Shown: piece by piece, positions 1 to 64,000 of the stretch
How positions within the stretch are numbered: position 1 is the stretch's first letter
Layout: every line of letters starts with the position of its first letter
Position numbers and translations under genes: made by a program
Notes under the pieces: model-generated
Database searches by the model: none
What the model saw: only the letters and a program-made list of their open reading frames with translations
What the model was told of the DNA's origin: nothing
Assembly: GCA_054601695.1 (NCBI GenBank)
Contig: BAAHQB010000085.1
Location: 434,001 to 498,000, forward strand
Direction: 5' to 3'
Length of the DNA stretch: 64,000 nt
From: Amorphochlora amoebiformis
Lineage: Eukaryota; Cercozoa; Chlorarachniophyceae

Positions 1-60
1 ATGTAAATCGACAACGATATCAAGTAAACACATGGTAGTCACATATGCCCCACATATCAC

Positions 61-1426
61 CCTCCTCGGTTGGCGACTAAGCGGAGGTTCTCGACTAATT
101 ATATTCAAAATTTTGGGGGGAAAAAGGGGTTCTACATGTATTTTTCTCTGACGAAGGGAGATGCGATAGACGACAGGCTCCTGACAGGAAAGAAATGTCA
201 GCCCTAGGAAGGCCAAAGACATTCAGGGTTTCTCTAGGGGTAGAGGTTGGTATTCTACACGAGAAGGCCCACCTGTAGGACGAGTTGGAATGAAAGGGTG
301 TTAAGGGGGCTCAGGCAATCAATCAGCCTAATGGTTACAAAGCGAACACACAGGATTCAGAAACGTGAATTTCTATTCGCTTATGCCATGTGTAGTTGGA
401 GTGATTATTAGGATCCAATTCTAACTCTGACTTTCCAAAAACCAACCGCAACCCTAGCTGATAGAAAACTACCTAAATCGTGGATGTGATTTGTACCCTA
501 ATCCCAAGACCTAAATCAATCTACGCTTGGTCTGCCCTAATACGCACCTCATGCAGATATCCAGGTCGTCGAATACGGATTCCTCGTCGTACCAATTCTC
601 AATGAGATCGCGCTAAACCCACAACCCCACAGATAAAAAGATAAGTGGTTTTCATGACTGGAGATGTTGGAATACGCATGTTGCTTTGACTACCTGAGTC
701 GCGATGAGCTTCATCGTTATGTAGAATCTCGATGCATTCAGGAGATGACGGAGCCAGGCACGGCCTCTGCATACAGTCCCAGAAAAAACAAAACAATCAC
801 CCGGTCGTCAGCCCGTGTCGGTAGTCCCTAGCGAGGGTGCTTCTCAAGGGAGGGTGGAAATTATTGCTGTGGTACATCTTGGTTGTGGTGTAAAACTTGG
901 GTGTATGGATTTAGGGTAACCTATAGTCTTCGTCAGACTTGTCAAAGTGTAAGCTATTTATGAAGTTCATATCCGACTGGAAAATGGAACCAAAATCAAA
1001 AGAATAAGACCATCCGTTAATAGTCGTGATTCAATCATGAACAAGAGGAATACCGTGAAGAAGTAGTAATCGTCGCAAGCTATGCTTAGCGCTTTTATGA
1101 AAGGCCAGAAAACCCCCTGGCGTGCGTGCTTGCCCTGGGTTGCGTTGCCGTGAGACAGATCCCTGTTCAATTGCGACAATGTACGTATACCTTCATCCCT
1201 AGCAATATCGAGCACTCCATTTGTTGTAGGAAAGCGGAAAACTGAAGATTATTGGTGAAATCAGTGAGAATTTATCTTTCCCGACGGGATCCAGTCATGT
1301 GATTCACTCAGATTCCACACTGACCAAGACCTCCACCCTTCCGTCTGACCGCCCCTTTTGCGTTGTCATCATCTCGACGATGTGCTCGAGGTCTCCGACC
1401 AGCTTTTCTGCTGTGGATAGCTCCAT
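61..1426 (-). CDS. RUN-domain-like protein, 3' end beyond the left edge
   Basis: Seven exons can be chained in one frame on the minus strand: 1426-1321, 1241-1114, 976-921, 766-694, 612-548, 180-136 and 94-61. All have GT-AG borders and agreeing phases. The protein starts MELSTAEKLVGDLEH. The third and fourth exons join to give DEDYRGRAWLRHLL, followed by a helical stretch and ENWYDEESVFDDLD. The order RGRAWLR then an aromatic F/W-Y block resembles RUN domains of RUFY-type proteins, which bind small GTPases in vesicle traffic. That family call is by eye and moderate. The last two exons (encoding SLSSIASPFV and REPPLSRQ) are less certain than the first five. No stop codon is reached, so the gene continues off the window. 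It is divergent from BBS1. Confidence 0.5.
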
Positions 1427-1681
1427 ATCGGGACCCTTGGAGGGTGCCCTAGCGAGGCACCGGCTCGTCGCTGGACTTCTCTCGGCGGGAGTCGGCAAGG
1501 ACACGTGTAAATAGTCAAAGTAACTGTAGGTATTACAGGGTTTGTTGAAAGATTTAGTTTAAAAAACTTCGCGTCTGTCACCTCAAAATGTCACGGATTA
1601 CGATACGTGACGTCACCTATAATTACGTTTTACTTTCCGCTATGTCACGCCAAGGTAGCACTCCTCCGCTGGAAAGGGAAC
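1427..1681. promoter_or_regulatory. Shared 5' region of the RUN-like gene and BBS1
   Basis: This 255 bp gap separates the two divergent start codons and has ordinary base composition, unlike the TA-rich introns. It contains the 10 bp palindrome GTGACGTCAC at 1607-1616, whose core TGACGTCA is the classic CRE-type bZIP site. Use as a bidirectional promoter is inferred from position only; no TATA box or transcription start is claimed. Confidence 0.45.
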
Positions 1682-17080
<15,399 letters not shown>

Positions 17081-17906
17081 GGGTGCTGCTGTAAGGATCC
17101 ATGAAACCAACATATTCACGGGTGATACTGAGCCTCGGTCGATGGGGTACGCTGGTTGTGTATTCGCGGTTTGAGCGTGAGGCACTGGAGCGGTTACTAT
17201 CTATGCTGTCTTGCGGTGGGTTGTCACGCTAGCTAGTGTAGTATTCTAATTCTAATGCTGGGCTATCGTTTATCATGGTAAAGTTCACAGTTGAATAAAA
17301 TTATTTCTTAGATGATTACTATTACCTAGATTCTAGATTACCCGTCAATGTGCTAGAGTCTACTAGTCCAGCCAGAGATATACTCTAGATACTAGGCTAG
17401 ATATACCGTCTAGACCGTGCTACATCTACTAGATCTACTAGATCTAGCTAGATACGTAGTATCAATATCCGGTGTTACCTAGGTTACACGACTAGACTGT
17501 GTCTGTGTGTAGCTAAATCTAGATATACTCTAGATTCTACACTATACTAAATATAATTTACACAGCCTCTAGTACCTTCAAGATGATCGTGAGGTAATAG
17601 ATGTAGTACGTAAGCTAGGTAAGTTCTAGAAGTTATCTCTAGACTCTAGCTAGTCTCTAGTCTAGCTCTAGTAGCTATGGACTAGATGGAGACTATAACT
17701 AGTATAAGCTTTACCAGTAAGTGTGTAGTAGTGATTTGGAATGCCATCTTACTAAGTCTTAAAGTCTAGTAAGTTGTATTGGCTACAATTCGAATTATTA
17801 GTCTTAGACTTGCAATCGTGCCATAGCCAACGACTATAATGTCATTTCATAGTATGCAAACCTACCGTGGTCAGTACATCTAGAATTATGGATGATATCA
17901 CTAGTA
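17081..17906. other. Intergenic region between convergent BBS1 and the zinc-finger/chromobarrel gene
   Basis: No exon was found here. The left ~200 bp is ordinary sequence, probably the BBS1 3' UTR. From about 17320 to 17800 the DNA is strikingly rich in CTAG-containing words (TCTAGA, CTAGTA, AGATCTACTAG). The same composition occurs in the 3' flank of RPA1. Confidence 0.6.
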
Positions 17907-18417
17907 TCATGGTTCAACAGGGTGGATATTCTCTTCAGTAAACCATCCGTCCCTGGCAGGCTTTGCACCATGGAAGTGGACTCTATAGAGATCCTTCTTG
18001 ATCGCGATAACAGTGCCAAGGGCCGCCCGGTATAGAACTTGATCACCGAGTTGAAAGCGAGGCTCCGTTCTAGGGGTGAGAGCCCTCTTAGGCTCTTTCT
18101 GCTGGACGATTTTCTGCCCGACCCCCAACGCCTTCTGGTCAACAGTCTCCTTCTGGTCAAAGACTTTCCGCCTAGCTTTGGTACTCTTGTTCGAGATGCG
18201 TTTAGAGCTTGTCGCACTTCGTTTGCTTCTCTTCTTAGCCTTCACATCCTTCAGGATCTAAGAAATTAGTGTAGATTTTGCAGCTCGACAATTGCTTTTT
18301 GGAGGATATGATGATTGAATTAGAATATATATATATATATATATAAATACATATAATATACATATATATATATATATATATTATATTGTTATATAATATA
18401 TTGTGGATAATATATAT

Positions 18418-18454
<37 letters not shown>

Positions 18455-18513
18455 TATAATAATATGTGAGATCCATAATATTATTTATTGCGCATCCATA
18501 AATCATTTGTATA

Positions 18514-18602
<89 letters not shown>

Positions 18603-20108
18603 ATATATATATATAATATGTACATGGTATAAAGATATACACATATATGTTTTCGTATTACATATGTACACATACATTTTTATATATATACATATATATA
18701 TGAGTGTATTTAAGAATACAGATATATGTGTATTCATGAGTAGATTTATATATATGTTTACATACATATACATATATGTATACACATAAATCTACATACA
18801 ATATATAATATATATTTTCATGTATGTAGCTATATATATGTATATATATATATATATATATGAACATTTTATTGTATTTACATATATATATATATATATA
18901 AATATATATATGTATATATATATATATATATGTTATATATACATATATATATATACATAATTACAAACACAAATTATTTAACATGAATACCTGCTCGACA
19001 TCAGGTCTGGAAAAGGGCTTGTGGCAGGCTGTGCAGCGGTGTGCCATATACCGCATGCTGCAGGCGAATCCAAGTGAGACTTGAGGTAAACAAATGAGAG
19101 AGAAGTAATGTGGAGAGAGGTAGAGGTCATTGGGACTGGCAAGGAGGTAGGGTTAGTGTTAGGTTTAAGATTAAGTTAGGGGTATTAGGTTTTAGGGATA
19201 GCATTAGGGTTATCATTAGATTTTGGGTTAGCTCTAGGGTTAGAGTCTAGGCTTGGGTTAAGGTAGGGTTAGCATCTGGGGAATGAGAGAGGAAGTGAGG
19301 TAGAGAGTGAGGTAGAGAGTGGGGTAGAGAGTGAGATAGAGAGTGAGGGAGAGAGTGAGGGAGAGAGTGAGGTAGAGAGTGAGGTAGGAGAGTGGGGAAG
19401 AGAGGAGAGAGTGAGGGAGGGAGAGAGTGAGGGAGAGAGTGAGGGAGAGAGTGAGGGAGAGGGTGAGGGAGAGATTGAGTGAGGGAGAGTTTGAGGGTGA
19501 GGGAGAGAGTGAGGGAGAGAGGGAGGGAGAGAGTGAGGGAGAGAGTGAGGGAGAGAGTGAGGGTGTGAGGAGGGAGGGAGAGCGAAGTAGAGACATAAGA
19601 GAGGAAGGGAGAGAATGAAGGTGAGACAAAGAGAGGGGGAGAGAGAGGGGGGGAGAGGGGGAGAGGGAGGGAGAGGGAGAGAGGGAGAGAGAGGGAGAGA
19701 GAGAGTGAAAGAGAGTTTGAGAGCGAGAGAGTATTGGGGAGGAAAATGAGTAGGGGAGCAAAACATGAGTGACGACGGGGTACTAGGGGAAGGGCAGACG
19801 AGGTTTGGAATTAGGGGACAGATAAGACAGGAAGTGATACAGAATAGCTGGAGAGAAACCTTACGACACGACCAGCACACTTGAGGTGAACTATCGCTCC
19901 ACAACAAGGCATCGAATACAGCGAACCACCCTCGTTTCTATCCAGAAGGCCTAGGTTGGTAAGTATATATATTATATATATATATATTGTGTATGTATAT
20001 ATATGTATATATTATATATATATATATATATATGATATACATACATATATATATATATATATAAATATATATGTACGTAAACATAATACATAATACAGAA
20101 TATATATC

Positions 20109-20145
<37 letters not shown>

Positions 20146-20264
20146 ATAAATATACACATATTTATATATGAGATATTGTACATGTTTGTTACAATACATG
20201 TGTACATATATTATGTATGAATGTAATATGTCTATATATATATAGATATATATCTAAATAATAT

Positions 20265-20305
<41 letters not shown>

Positions 20306-20408
20306 ATATATATAAGTATGTACATATAAACATCTACATATGTATATGTGTATGTACTATATTTACATTTATAGTATTTATATAACATTATATATCAATA
20401 ATATATAC

Positions 20409-20480
<72 letters not shown>

Positions 20481-20610
20481 TTAAACATATGTACATATGT
20501 TTATATATATATATATATTATATAAATAAAAATATACTATAATATAATGTATACACTTTTTTGCACCCATACACAATAGTACACATGTATGTATATATGC
20601 ACACATATGT

Positions 20611-20660
<50 letters not shown>

Positions 20661-20723
20661 TATATATATATATGTCCAATGCATAAAATATGTATATATA
20701 TATATATGTGTCTACTTATATAC

Positions 20724-20778
<55 letters not shown>

Positions 20779-20958
20779 TCATACCTAAACACACACACGT
20801 ACAAGCACATTTATATAAATGTATACATTTATATCAATATATATATTTATATATATATATATATATATACACATATATATATATATATATATATATATGC
20901 ATATATGGAAAAGACATTCAAATAATTACATATGTATATATATATATATATGTGTGTG

Positions 20959-20994
<36 letters not shown>

Positions 20995-21671
20995 ATATGA
21001 AAATATATCACAATATAGTTATATGTATTTACTTATACATCTGGATGTATATATAATGAAATATTACATCTGTATTAAGCAAAATATTAGGCGTGTATAT
21101 ACATGAGTAGGAGGGTTTACACGGATCAATAGTTAGGTGTGTATAAATGGGATTTTTTACGAACAGATGCTGCAATCTTTCTCGTGGTCGAATCTGGTGA
21201 ATACACATTTAAATCGTGAAGCGTAGTATAATGGCCAAAAAAGGACAAGCCTCATGTGTAAGACATTTAACACGGAAGATATTTTAGCGGAGTTGATGTA
21301 CATCTGATTCGACTGCCGACTCCTTTTCTTCGTTGATGGCTCGTCAACTGAAAACACTGCACCAGCGCCGTGTCAGAACCGCGTTAGGTCTCAGGAGTTA
21401 ATTGTGTCGCTTCTTACGCTTTTTCTTCAGGGCGCGACTGTCTGTCATGCCTTCATCGCCAAACCAGCCAGTGACACAGAGTTCAGTCTCCTGCCTCTTT
21501 GATTCTTTGACCCTATATTTTGCCGATAATTCGTGGTCGTAGCGCGCAAAATTTCTCAAGAGCACACTAGCCTCTTTTGCAAGCGCGGAAATCTCCTTCC
21601 TGGAAGGAAATATATTTGAAATACCGCCCGATGTTCAACCCGGAAGAAGATGACCTGGTCACGCCCATCAT
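17907..21671 (-). CDS. C4HC3 (RING/PHD-like) zinc-finger protein with C-terminal chromobarrel/Tudor-like domain
   Basis: Seven exons chain in phase to 276 aa: 21671-21625, 21599-21418, 21356-21302, 21193-21165, 19950-19873, 19079-18991, 18257-17907. The zinc module spans exons 4-6: [16 protein letters not shown] and CTACHKPF. This is a C-x2-C ... C-C-x4-H-x2-C ... C-x2-C arrangement as in RING/PHD-type fingers. A Lys/Arg-rich linker follows. The last ~50 residues ([37 protein letters not shown]) resemble chromobarrel or Tudor-knot folds of histone-binding proteins. A chromatin-linked ubiquitin ligase or reader is therefore inferred, not shown. Weak points: intron 1 would be only 25 nt, so the N-terminus is uncertain, and the exon 5 donor has two or three options. 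The long introns hold TA repeat, TTAGGG-like repeat and a GAGAGTGAGGGA tract. The gene is divergent from RPA1. Confidence 0.68.
19141..19745. repeat. Degenerate TTAGGG repeat followed by GAGAGTGAGGGA minisatellite (intron of the zinc-finger gene)
   Basis: Positions 19141-19265 hold degraded GGTTAGG-type units. From about 19280 to 19740 there is a purine-rich array with a 12 bp unit close to GAGAGTGAGGGA, decaying to GAGAGGGA. The Ser/Leu/Pro-rich ORFs on the minus strand here are frames through this array. Exons 5 and 6 of the host gene flank it. Confidence 0.85.
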
Positions 21672-21854
21672 GGCGCCAAGCCTGGATTCCGAATTTCGGA
21701 TTCAGGGTGGGAAAGATATCCTTGAGAGATATGCTTTTATATTCTCTTATGGATATATGCCTGAGAGAATGAATTCTTCGGCCGAGGAATTGAGTGAAAA
21801 AAAGAAAACGCGGGCGAAACTCTCTCCCTCCAACGAAATCCACACCAGCGCGCA
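21672..21854. promoter_or_regulatory. Shared 5' region of the zinc-finger gene and RPA1
   Basis: This 183 bp gap between divergent start codons is free of TA repeat. A + strand reading frame stays open across it to just before the RPA1 ATG, but it has no recognised homology and no splice support. I treat it as non-coding 5' sequence. Confidence 0.4.
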
Positions 21855-26037
<4,183 letters not shown>

Positions 26038-26572
26038 ACCAGGGAGTCGGAAGACTTCCTTTTCCTAGTTTTCCAAGCCCGTCTGAATGCAACAATTCAG
26101 TGTTGGTTAGTCGTATATGTACATGCATAAGTCGCGAGTAACAAGTTATATCATGATCATGGCATGGTTTAAATTTCCAGACCTAGTCAGCTGTGACATC
26201 TACTACCTAGTAGACATCTAGACATACATTGCATGTGATGGTACCTTTTATCATATAAGATCCATTACCATACCGTGAGTCCTGTAGTACTGGTAGTAGG
26301 ATGGACTAGATCTAGTAGCTAGTAGATTGATAATAGATACAAACTTATAAATACGTTTATATGAACACCGTGTTCAACACCTAGAACACACTTACGAGAT
26401 AAACTAGATCCTAGAGATCATACACATGTATGAGTAATCTAGTAATATTATCTATACCGCTATAGTAGTTACAAAATTATATACTCCATATATCTAGAAA
26501 TCGGAAATAACCAGATACTTTAGGTAGTACTAGAGTCTAGAGAGTAGATAGATATCTGACTCAGTTACTGTG
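26038..26572. other. Intergenic region between convergent RPA1 and the DHHC gene
   Basis: There is no exon evidence. The first ~120 bp is probably RPA1 3' UTR. From about 26190 to 26560 the DNA is enriched in CTAG words (CTACCTAGTAGACATCTAG, GATCTAGTAGCTAGTAG), as downstream of BBS1. Confidence 0.55.
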
Positions 26573-36320
<9,748 letters not shown>

Positions 36321-36393
36321 ATTCCGGCCCCGATTCGCGCTCCGAACTAGCTCTGGGAAATCATGTGCCCCACGTCATAACTTGCAGAAAAAC
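36321..36393. promoter_or_regulatory. Gap upstream of the DHHC gene
   Basis: This is non-repetitive sequence between the DHHC start codon and the first plausible coding base of the + strand ORF to the right. It is a candidate bidirectional promoter by position only. Confidence 0.3.
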
Positions 36394-36642
36394 TAGGAAA
36401 ATAACGAAGTGGTCTATGGCCCTTACTACATCATTTTTGGGGGGAAAATCAAGGAACAGAAAGGCGGCCCTATGTACCGGAAGCGTTGGAAGCCAGAATT
36501 GGAAGGCAGGTCTACGGGTTATGGCCGTCACTCTATTGAGTCACAGGTCATCGGATTTGACTCGTGTTCTCGGAATCCACACGGAGCCCAAATCCATCCT
36601 CATGCAGACATGCCACCTCTTATGATGTTTTTCGCTCTCTGA
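36394..36642 (+). CDS. Unrecognised short + strand coding segment
   Basis: I do not recognise this protein. After an AG acceptor-like site (ending 36396) an open frame reads ENNEVVYGPYYIIFGGK, then GGPMYRKRWKPELEG and IHPHADMPPLMMFFAL, to a TGA at 36640-36642. The composition looks protein-like, with no simple repeat and no good minus-strand alternative. An upstream partner exon may exist near 36147-36254 (KHWEDVLASVKPFPS). It would overlap the first DHHC exon on the opposite strand, which is suspicious, so it is left out. No start codon is established. Confidence 0.35.
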
Positions 36643-37262
36643 AAGGCATAGTTAGAGGTACTGGTTGAAGACTGCCCCGTGTAGATTCTCCTAAAGTTTC
36701 ATACTACAGGTCTATATAAAGGAATAGAGAGGGAAAACATTCCTTTTCGCCCCCAGATCGACTTTGATCGCGGCTTCTCTGAGTCTCTCCCTCTTTCTTT
36801 CTCTTCCTTCTATTTCTATTGCTGTCCGTATGTCTCGGTTGGATTTGACGAGTGAATTCATAAATTCATAATCTACATACACATGTACACACTGTGCAAC
36901 TTCAATATATAAACACTCCAACACATGAACGTACCGGTATGATATACTATTAATCGAATGCCAAAGTAATCATGGCAATGTCACAGTGTCTAGATCTGCC
37001 ATCTGGAATATATTCTAGATATTACATACACATTTATACGACGACTAGTACGAGTCACTGTACAGCGCGTATATGTATATGTATATATACTACGGTTACT
37101 GAAGTCATAATATATAATACACATATACTACGACTAATACGACACGCATACGTATACGTACATATACTACGGTTGCTGAAGTAATAATGTATCATAGTAA
37201 TAATTACTATGATCTAGATCTAGATCATGTCACATCTTTAGAAATATATAAATATATACTAG

Positions 37263-37301
<39 letters not shown>

Positions 37302-37506
37302 TATATATAATATATATAGGTACATGTTTACTTATGATAGTATGTATAATATTATACACATATACATATATAATATATACATACATATGTATACATATGT
37401 ATATGTGTATACATATATATACATATGTATTTGTAAATCTCATTACTATGATGCTTGATGTACCGATATACGATGTACCTGACAATTTAAATTATTGTAT
37501 TACATA

Positions 37507-37541
<35 letters not shown>

Positions 37542-37587
37542 CGTATATATTTACTAGATTTAATGAATATATATATTTATATATATA

Positions 37588-37630
<43 letters not shown>

Positions 37631-37654
37631 TGTATGTATATATTATGATATCAT

Positions 37655-37685
<31 letters not shown>

Positions 37686-37725
37686 TTATATATATATATA
37701 TTCTATATATATATATATATGTATG

Positions 37726-37770
<45 letters not shown>

Positions 37771-37999
37771 ATATATATATATATTTATATATATAACAAC
37801 ACAATACAAAAGCCAATTAAATCTCTCAATTAATAATACACACTCGCTTCAATAATAAGTAAACAAGTGCACCATTGCATGCTCATGTATTGCGCATAGT
37901 ATAGGACATCTACAGCGCACGTGTGCCCATGGTCGGAAACGTCAAGAGACACAGAAATAAGACTCCGAGAATCAGTTATATAAATTGTAGCAATAATAT
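36643..37999. other. Intergenic region between the unrecognised ORF and MnmE
   Basis: No exons were found. The first 250 bp is mixed sequence. At about 37035-37110 and 37125-37192 an imperfect repeat occurs: each copy holds TACGAC-type words followed by TATACTACGGTTGCTGAAGT or a close variant. A palindromic GATCTAGATCTAGATC lies at 37211-37226. TA tracts fill 37250-37320 and 37510-37795. The strip 37800-37999 is probably MnmE 3' UTR. Confidence 0.55.
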
Positions 38000-50369
<12,370 letters not shown>

Positions 50370-50472
50370 GTATTGATGATACTAAGCGATATATAAGTTA
50401 TAATAAATATTGATATGTGGATATATACTTTCATCAATCCTATTATCCGATATCCTAGTATCAATATCCACG
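50370..50472. promoter_or_regulatory. Shared 5' region of MnmE and the C2H2 gene
   Basis: A 103 bp AT-rich but non-repetitive gap lies between divergent start codons. It contains three diverged GATATC-type words (GATATTGATATGTGGATAT-like, and CCGATATCC). A bidirectional promoter is inferred from position. Confidence 0.4.
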
Positions 50473-62939
<12,467 letters not shown>

Positions 62940-63448
62940 CAACCCTAACTCTAACCCTAACCCCAACCCTAACCCTAACCCTAACCCAAACCTAAGCCCT
63001 AACTAACCCACCACTCGCTGACGCCACCTGACGTCTAACGTAACCCTAACCCTAACCCAAGCCCTAGCCCTAACCCACCACTCGCTGCCACCGCCGGACG
63101 CCTAACCCTAACCCTAACCCTAACCCTAACCCTAACCGTAACCTAACGCAAACCCTAACCCTAACCCTAACTAACCCACCACTCGCTGACACAGCCTTAA
63201 ACGTAATCCTAACCCTAACCCTAGTCAATTGTCCCCGGACTAAGACATGCTGAATAATCTGATCCTAACCCTAACCCTAACCCTAACCCTAGCCCTAACC
63301 TTACCCTAACCCTAACCCTAACCCCAACTAACCCTTAACACCGCCTGACGTTTATCATAACCCTCACCCTAACCCAAACCCTAACCGTGTTCTACGCCCA
63401 AAAACAATACATAACAATGCCATAACATAAATTTCTTTCCCCTCCGCC

Positions 63449-63605
63449 CACCCATAGCTAACACACGCATCAGTCTCACTCAAGACACCATGCAAACCAA
63501 AACAAGAGATCTGGTGATGTCGTCCTCAGCACATCAGCCCCACTAAGTGGCGGATTTCAATGGCCCTAGCGCTGGCTAAGACATGCTGAGTATTCTGATC
63601 CTAAC
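63449..63605 (-). repeat. Dispersed telomere-repeat-linked element, long copy
   Basis: It shares with 56118-56275 the blocks CCACCCATAGCTAA, ACACGCATC, GACACCATGCAAACC, GAGATCTG, CCACTAAGTGG, CAATGGCCCTAG and GCTAAGACATGCTGA. It ends TCTGATCCTAAC joined to CCCTAA-type repeat. There is no ORF and no obvious terminal inverted repeat, so the class is unknown. Confidence 0.8.
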
Positions 63606-63746
63606 ACTAACCCGTAGATACCCATGTCCCAGCTGCAACCGGTGAATTCCTAACCCTAACCAAGATTCCATCCCAAACCCTAACCCTAACCCATAACCCT
63701 AACCCTATCCCTAACCCCAACCCTAACCCATAACCCTAACCCTAAC

Positions 63747-63885
63747 GGCGAACACACGCATCCCCTCTCTCTCAAGACACCAAAGCATGAGATCTGCTGA
63801 GGTCGCTCCCATCATAACAGCCCCACTAGGTGGCGGAGTCAACGGCCCTAGGGCTAAGACATGCTGAACAATCTCATCCTAACCC
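63747..63885 (-). repeat. Dispersed telomere-repeat-linked element, second long copy at the right edge
   Basis: It carries ACACACGCATCCCCTCT, CAAGACACCAAAG, GAGATCTGCTGAGGTCGCTC, CCCCACTAGGTGGCGGAGTC, ACGGCCCTAGGGCTAAGAC and ATGCTGAACAATCTCATCC, then CCCTAAC repeat. The left end is immediately preceded by CCCTAACGG. It is closer to the 56118 copy than to the 63449 copy in the middle block. Confidence 0.8.
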
Positions 63886-64000
63886 ATAACCCTAACCCTA
63901 ACCCTAACCCTAACCCTAATTCCCTAATTTTAAGCAATTTCACATCGATAACTGGGTTTAATGTCCACCAGCGGTACGTGTGTGTGTGTAGATGTATTTT

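Larger units (their letters stand above)
62940..64000 (-). repeat. CCCTAA-repeat domain with embedded elements at the right edge
   Basis: The region directly follows the C2H2 stop codon. Degenerate CCCTAA arrays are interrupted by three things. A minisatellite unit TAACCCACCACTCGCTG plus a C-rich tail to ACG occurs near 63004, 63076 and 63173. A partial element core lies at 63226-63267. Longer element copies lie at about 63449-63605 and 63747-63885. Past 63930 the sequence returns to unique DNA, so this is not a chromosome end inside the window. No exon was found. Confidence 0.88.

Noticed and set aside
19258-19907. Ser/Leu/Pro-rich minus-strand ORFs of 167 and 212 aa
   Set aside because: They read through the GAGAGTGAGGGA array in an intron. 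Only the 19950-19873 segment is real exon, and it is in a different frame.
62940-63930. CRISPR-like array or true chromosome end
   Set aside because: Repeats are 6 bp CCCTAA units with no uniform spacers. The array is degenerate and unique DNA resumes past 63930, so it is neither CRISPR nor a terminal telomere in this window.

Overview
The window is nuclear DNA of an intron-dense, ciliated, mitochondriate single-celled eukaryote; I cannot name the species. BBS1 implies a cilium. A tRNA-modifying GTPase with a basic N-terminal extension implies a mitochondrion or relative. Interstitial repeats are of the TTAGGG/CCCTAA type. Most of the sequence is (TA)n and other simple repeat lying inside introns. 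Long ORFs rich in Tyr, Ile and His are frames through these repeats, not genes. Real exons are short islands of 21-250 bp (one 5' exon is 426 bp) and had to be spliced by hand from splice sites, phase and family alignment. About 95 introns are inferred. They carry GT-AG borders except for four GC-AG introns and two unresolved junctions.

Layout, left to right: a RUN-domain-like gene (-, its 3' end beyond the left edge); BBS1 (+, 1682-17080, 23 exons, 584 aa); a C4HC3 zinc finger plus chromobarrel-like gene (-, 21671-17907); RPA1 (+, 21855-26037, 14 exons, 587 aa); a DHHC palmitoyltransferase (-, 36320 to about 26573); a short unrecognised + ORF near 36.4-36.6 kb; a mitochondrial-type MnmE/GTPBP3 tRNA-modification GTPase (-, 50369-38000, 23 exons plus one duplicated exon); a 12-finger C2H2 protein (+, 50473-62939); and about 1 kb of degenerate CCCTAA repeats with embedded repeat elements up to the right edge.

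Genes alternate strand, so they form divergent pairs sharing gaps of roughly 75-255 bp (probable bidirectional promoters) and convergent pairs separated by 0.5-1.4 kb of CTAG-rich or AT-rich DNA. The genes serve unrelated housekeeping jobs: ciliary trafficking, DNA replication and repair, protein lipidation, and organellar tRNA modification. I see no operon-like functional cluster.

Two features stand out. First, partial copies of exon edges, each including its splice site, lie beside the true exon in many introns, and one MnmE exon that carries the DTAG switch II motif is perfectly and symmetrically duplicated. Second, a dispersed repeat of about 80-190 bp always has one end joined directly to telomere-type repeats. 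It occurs in introns of three genes and at the right end.
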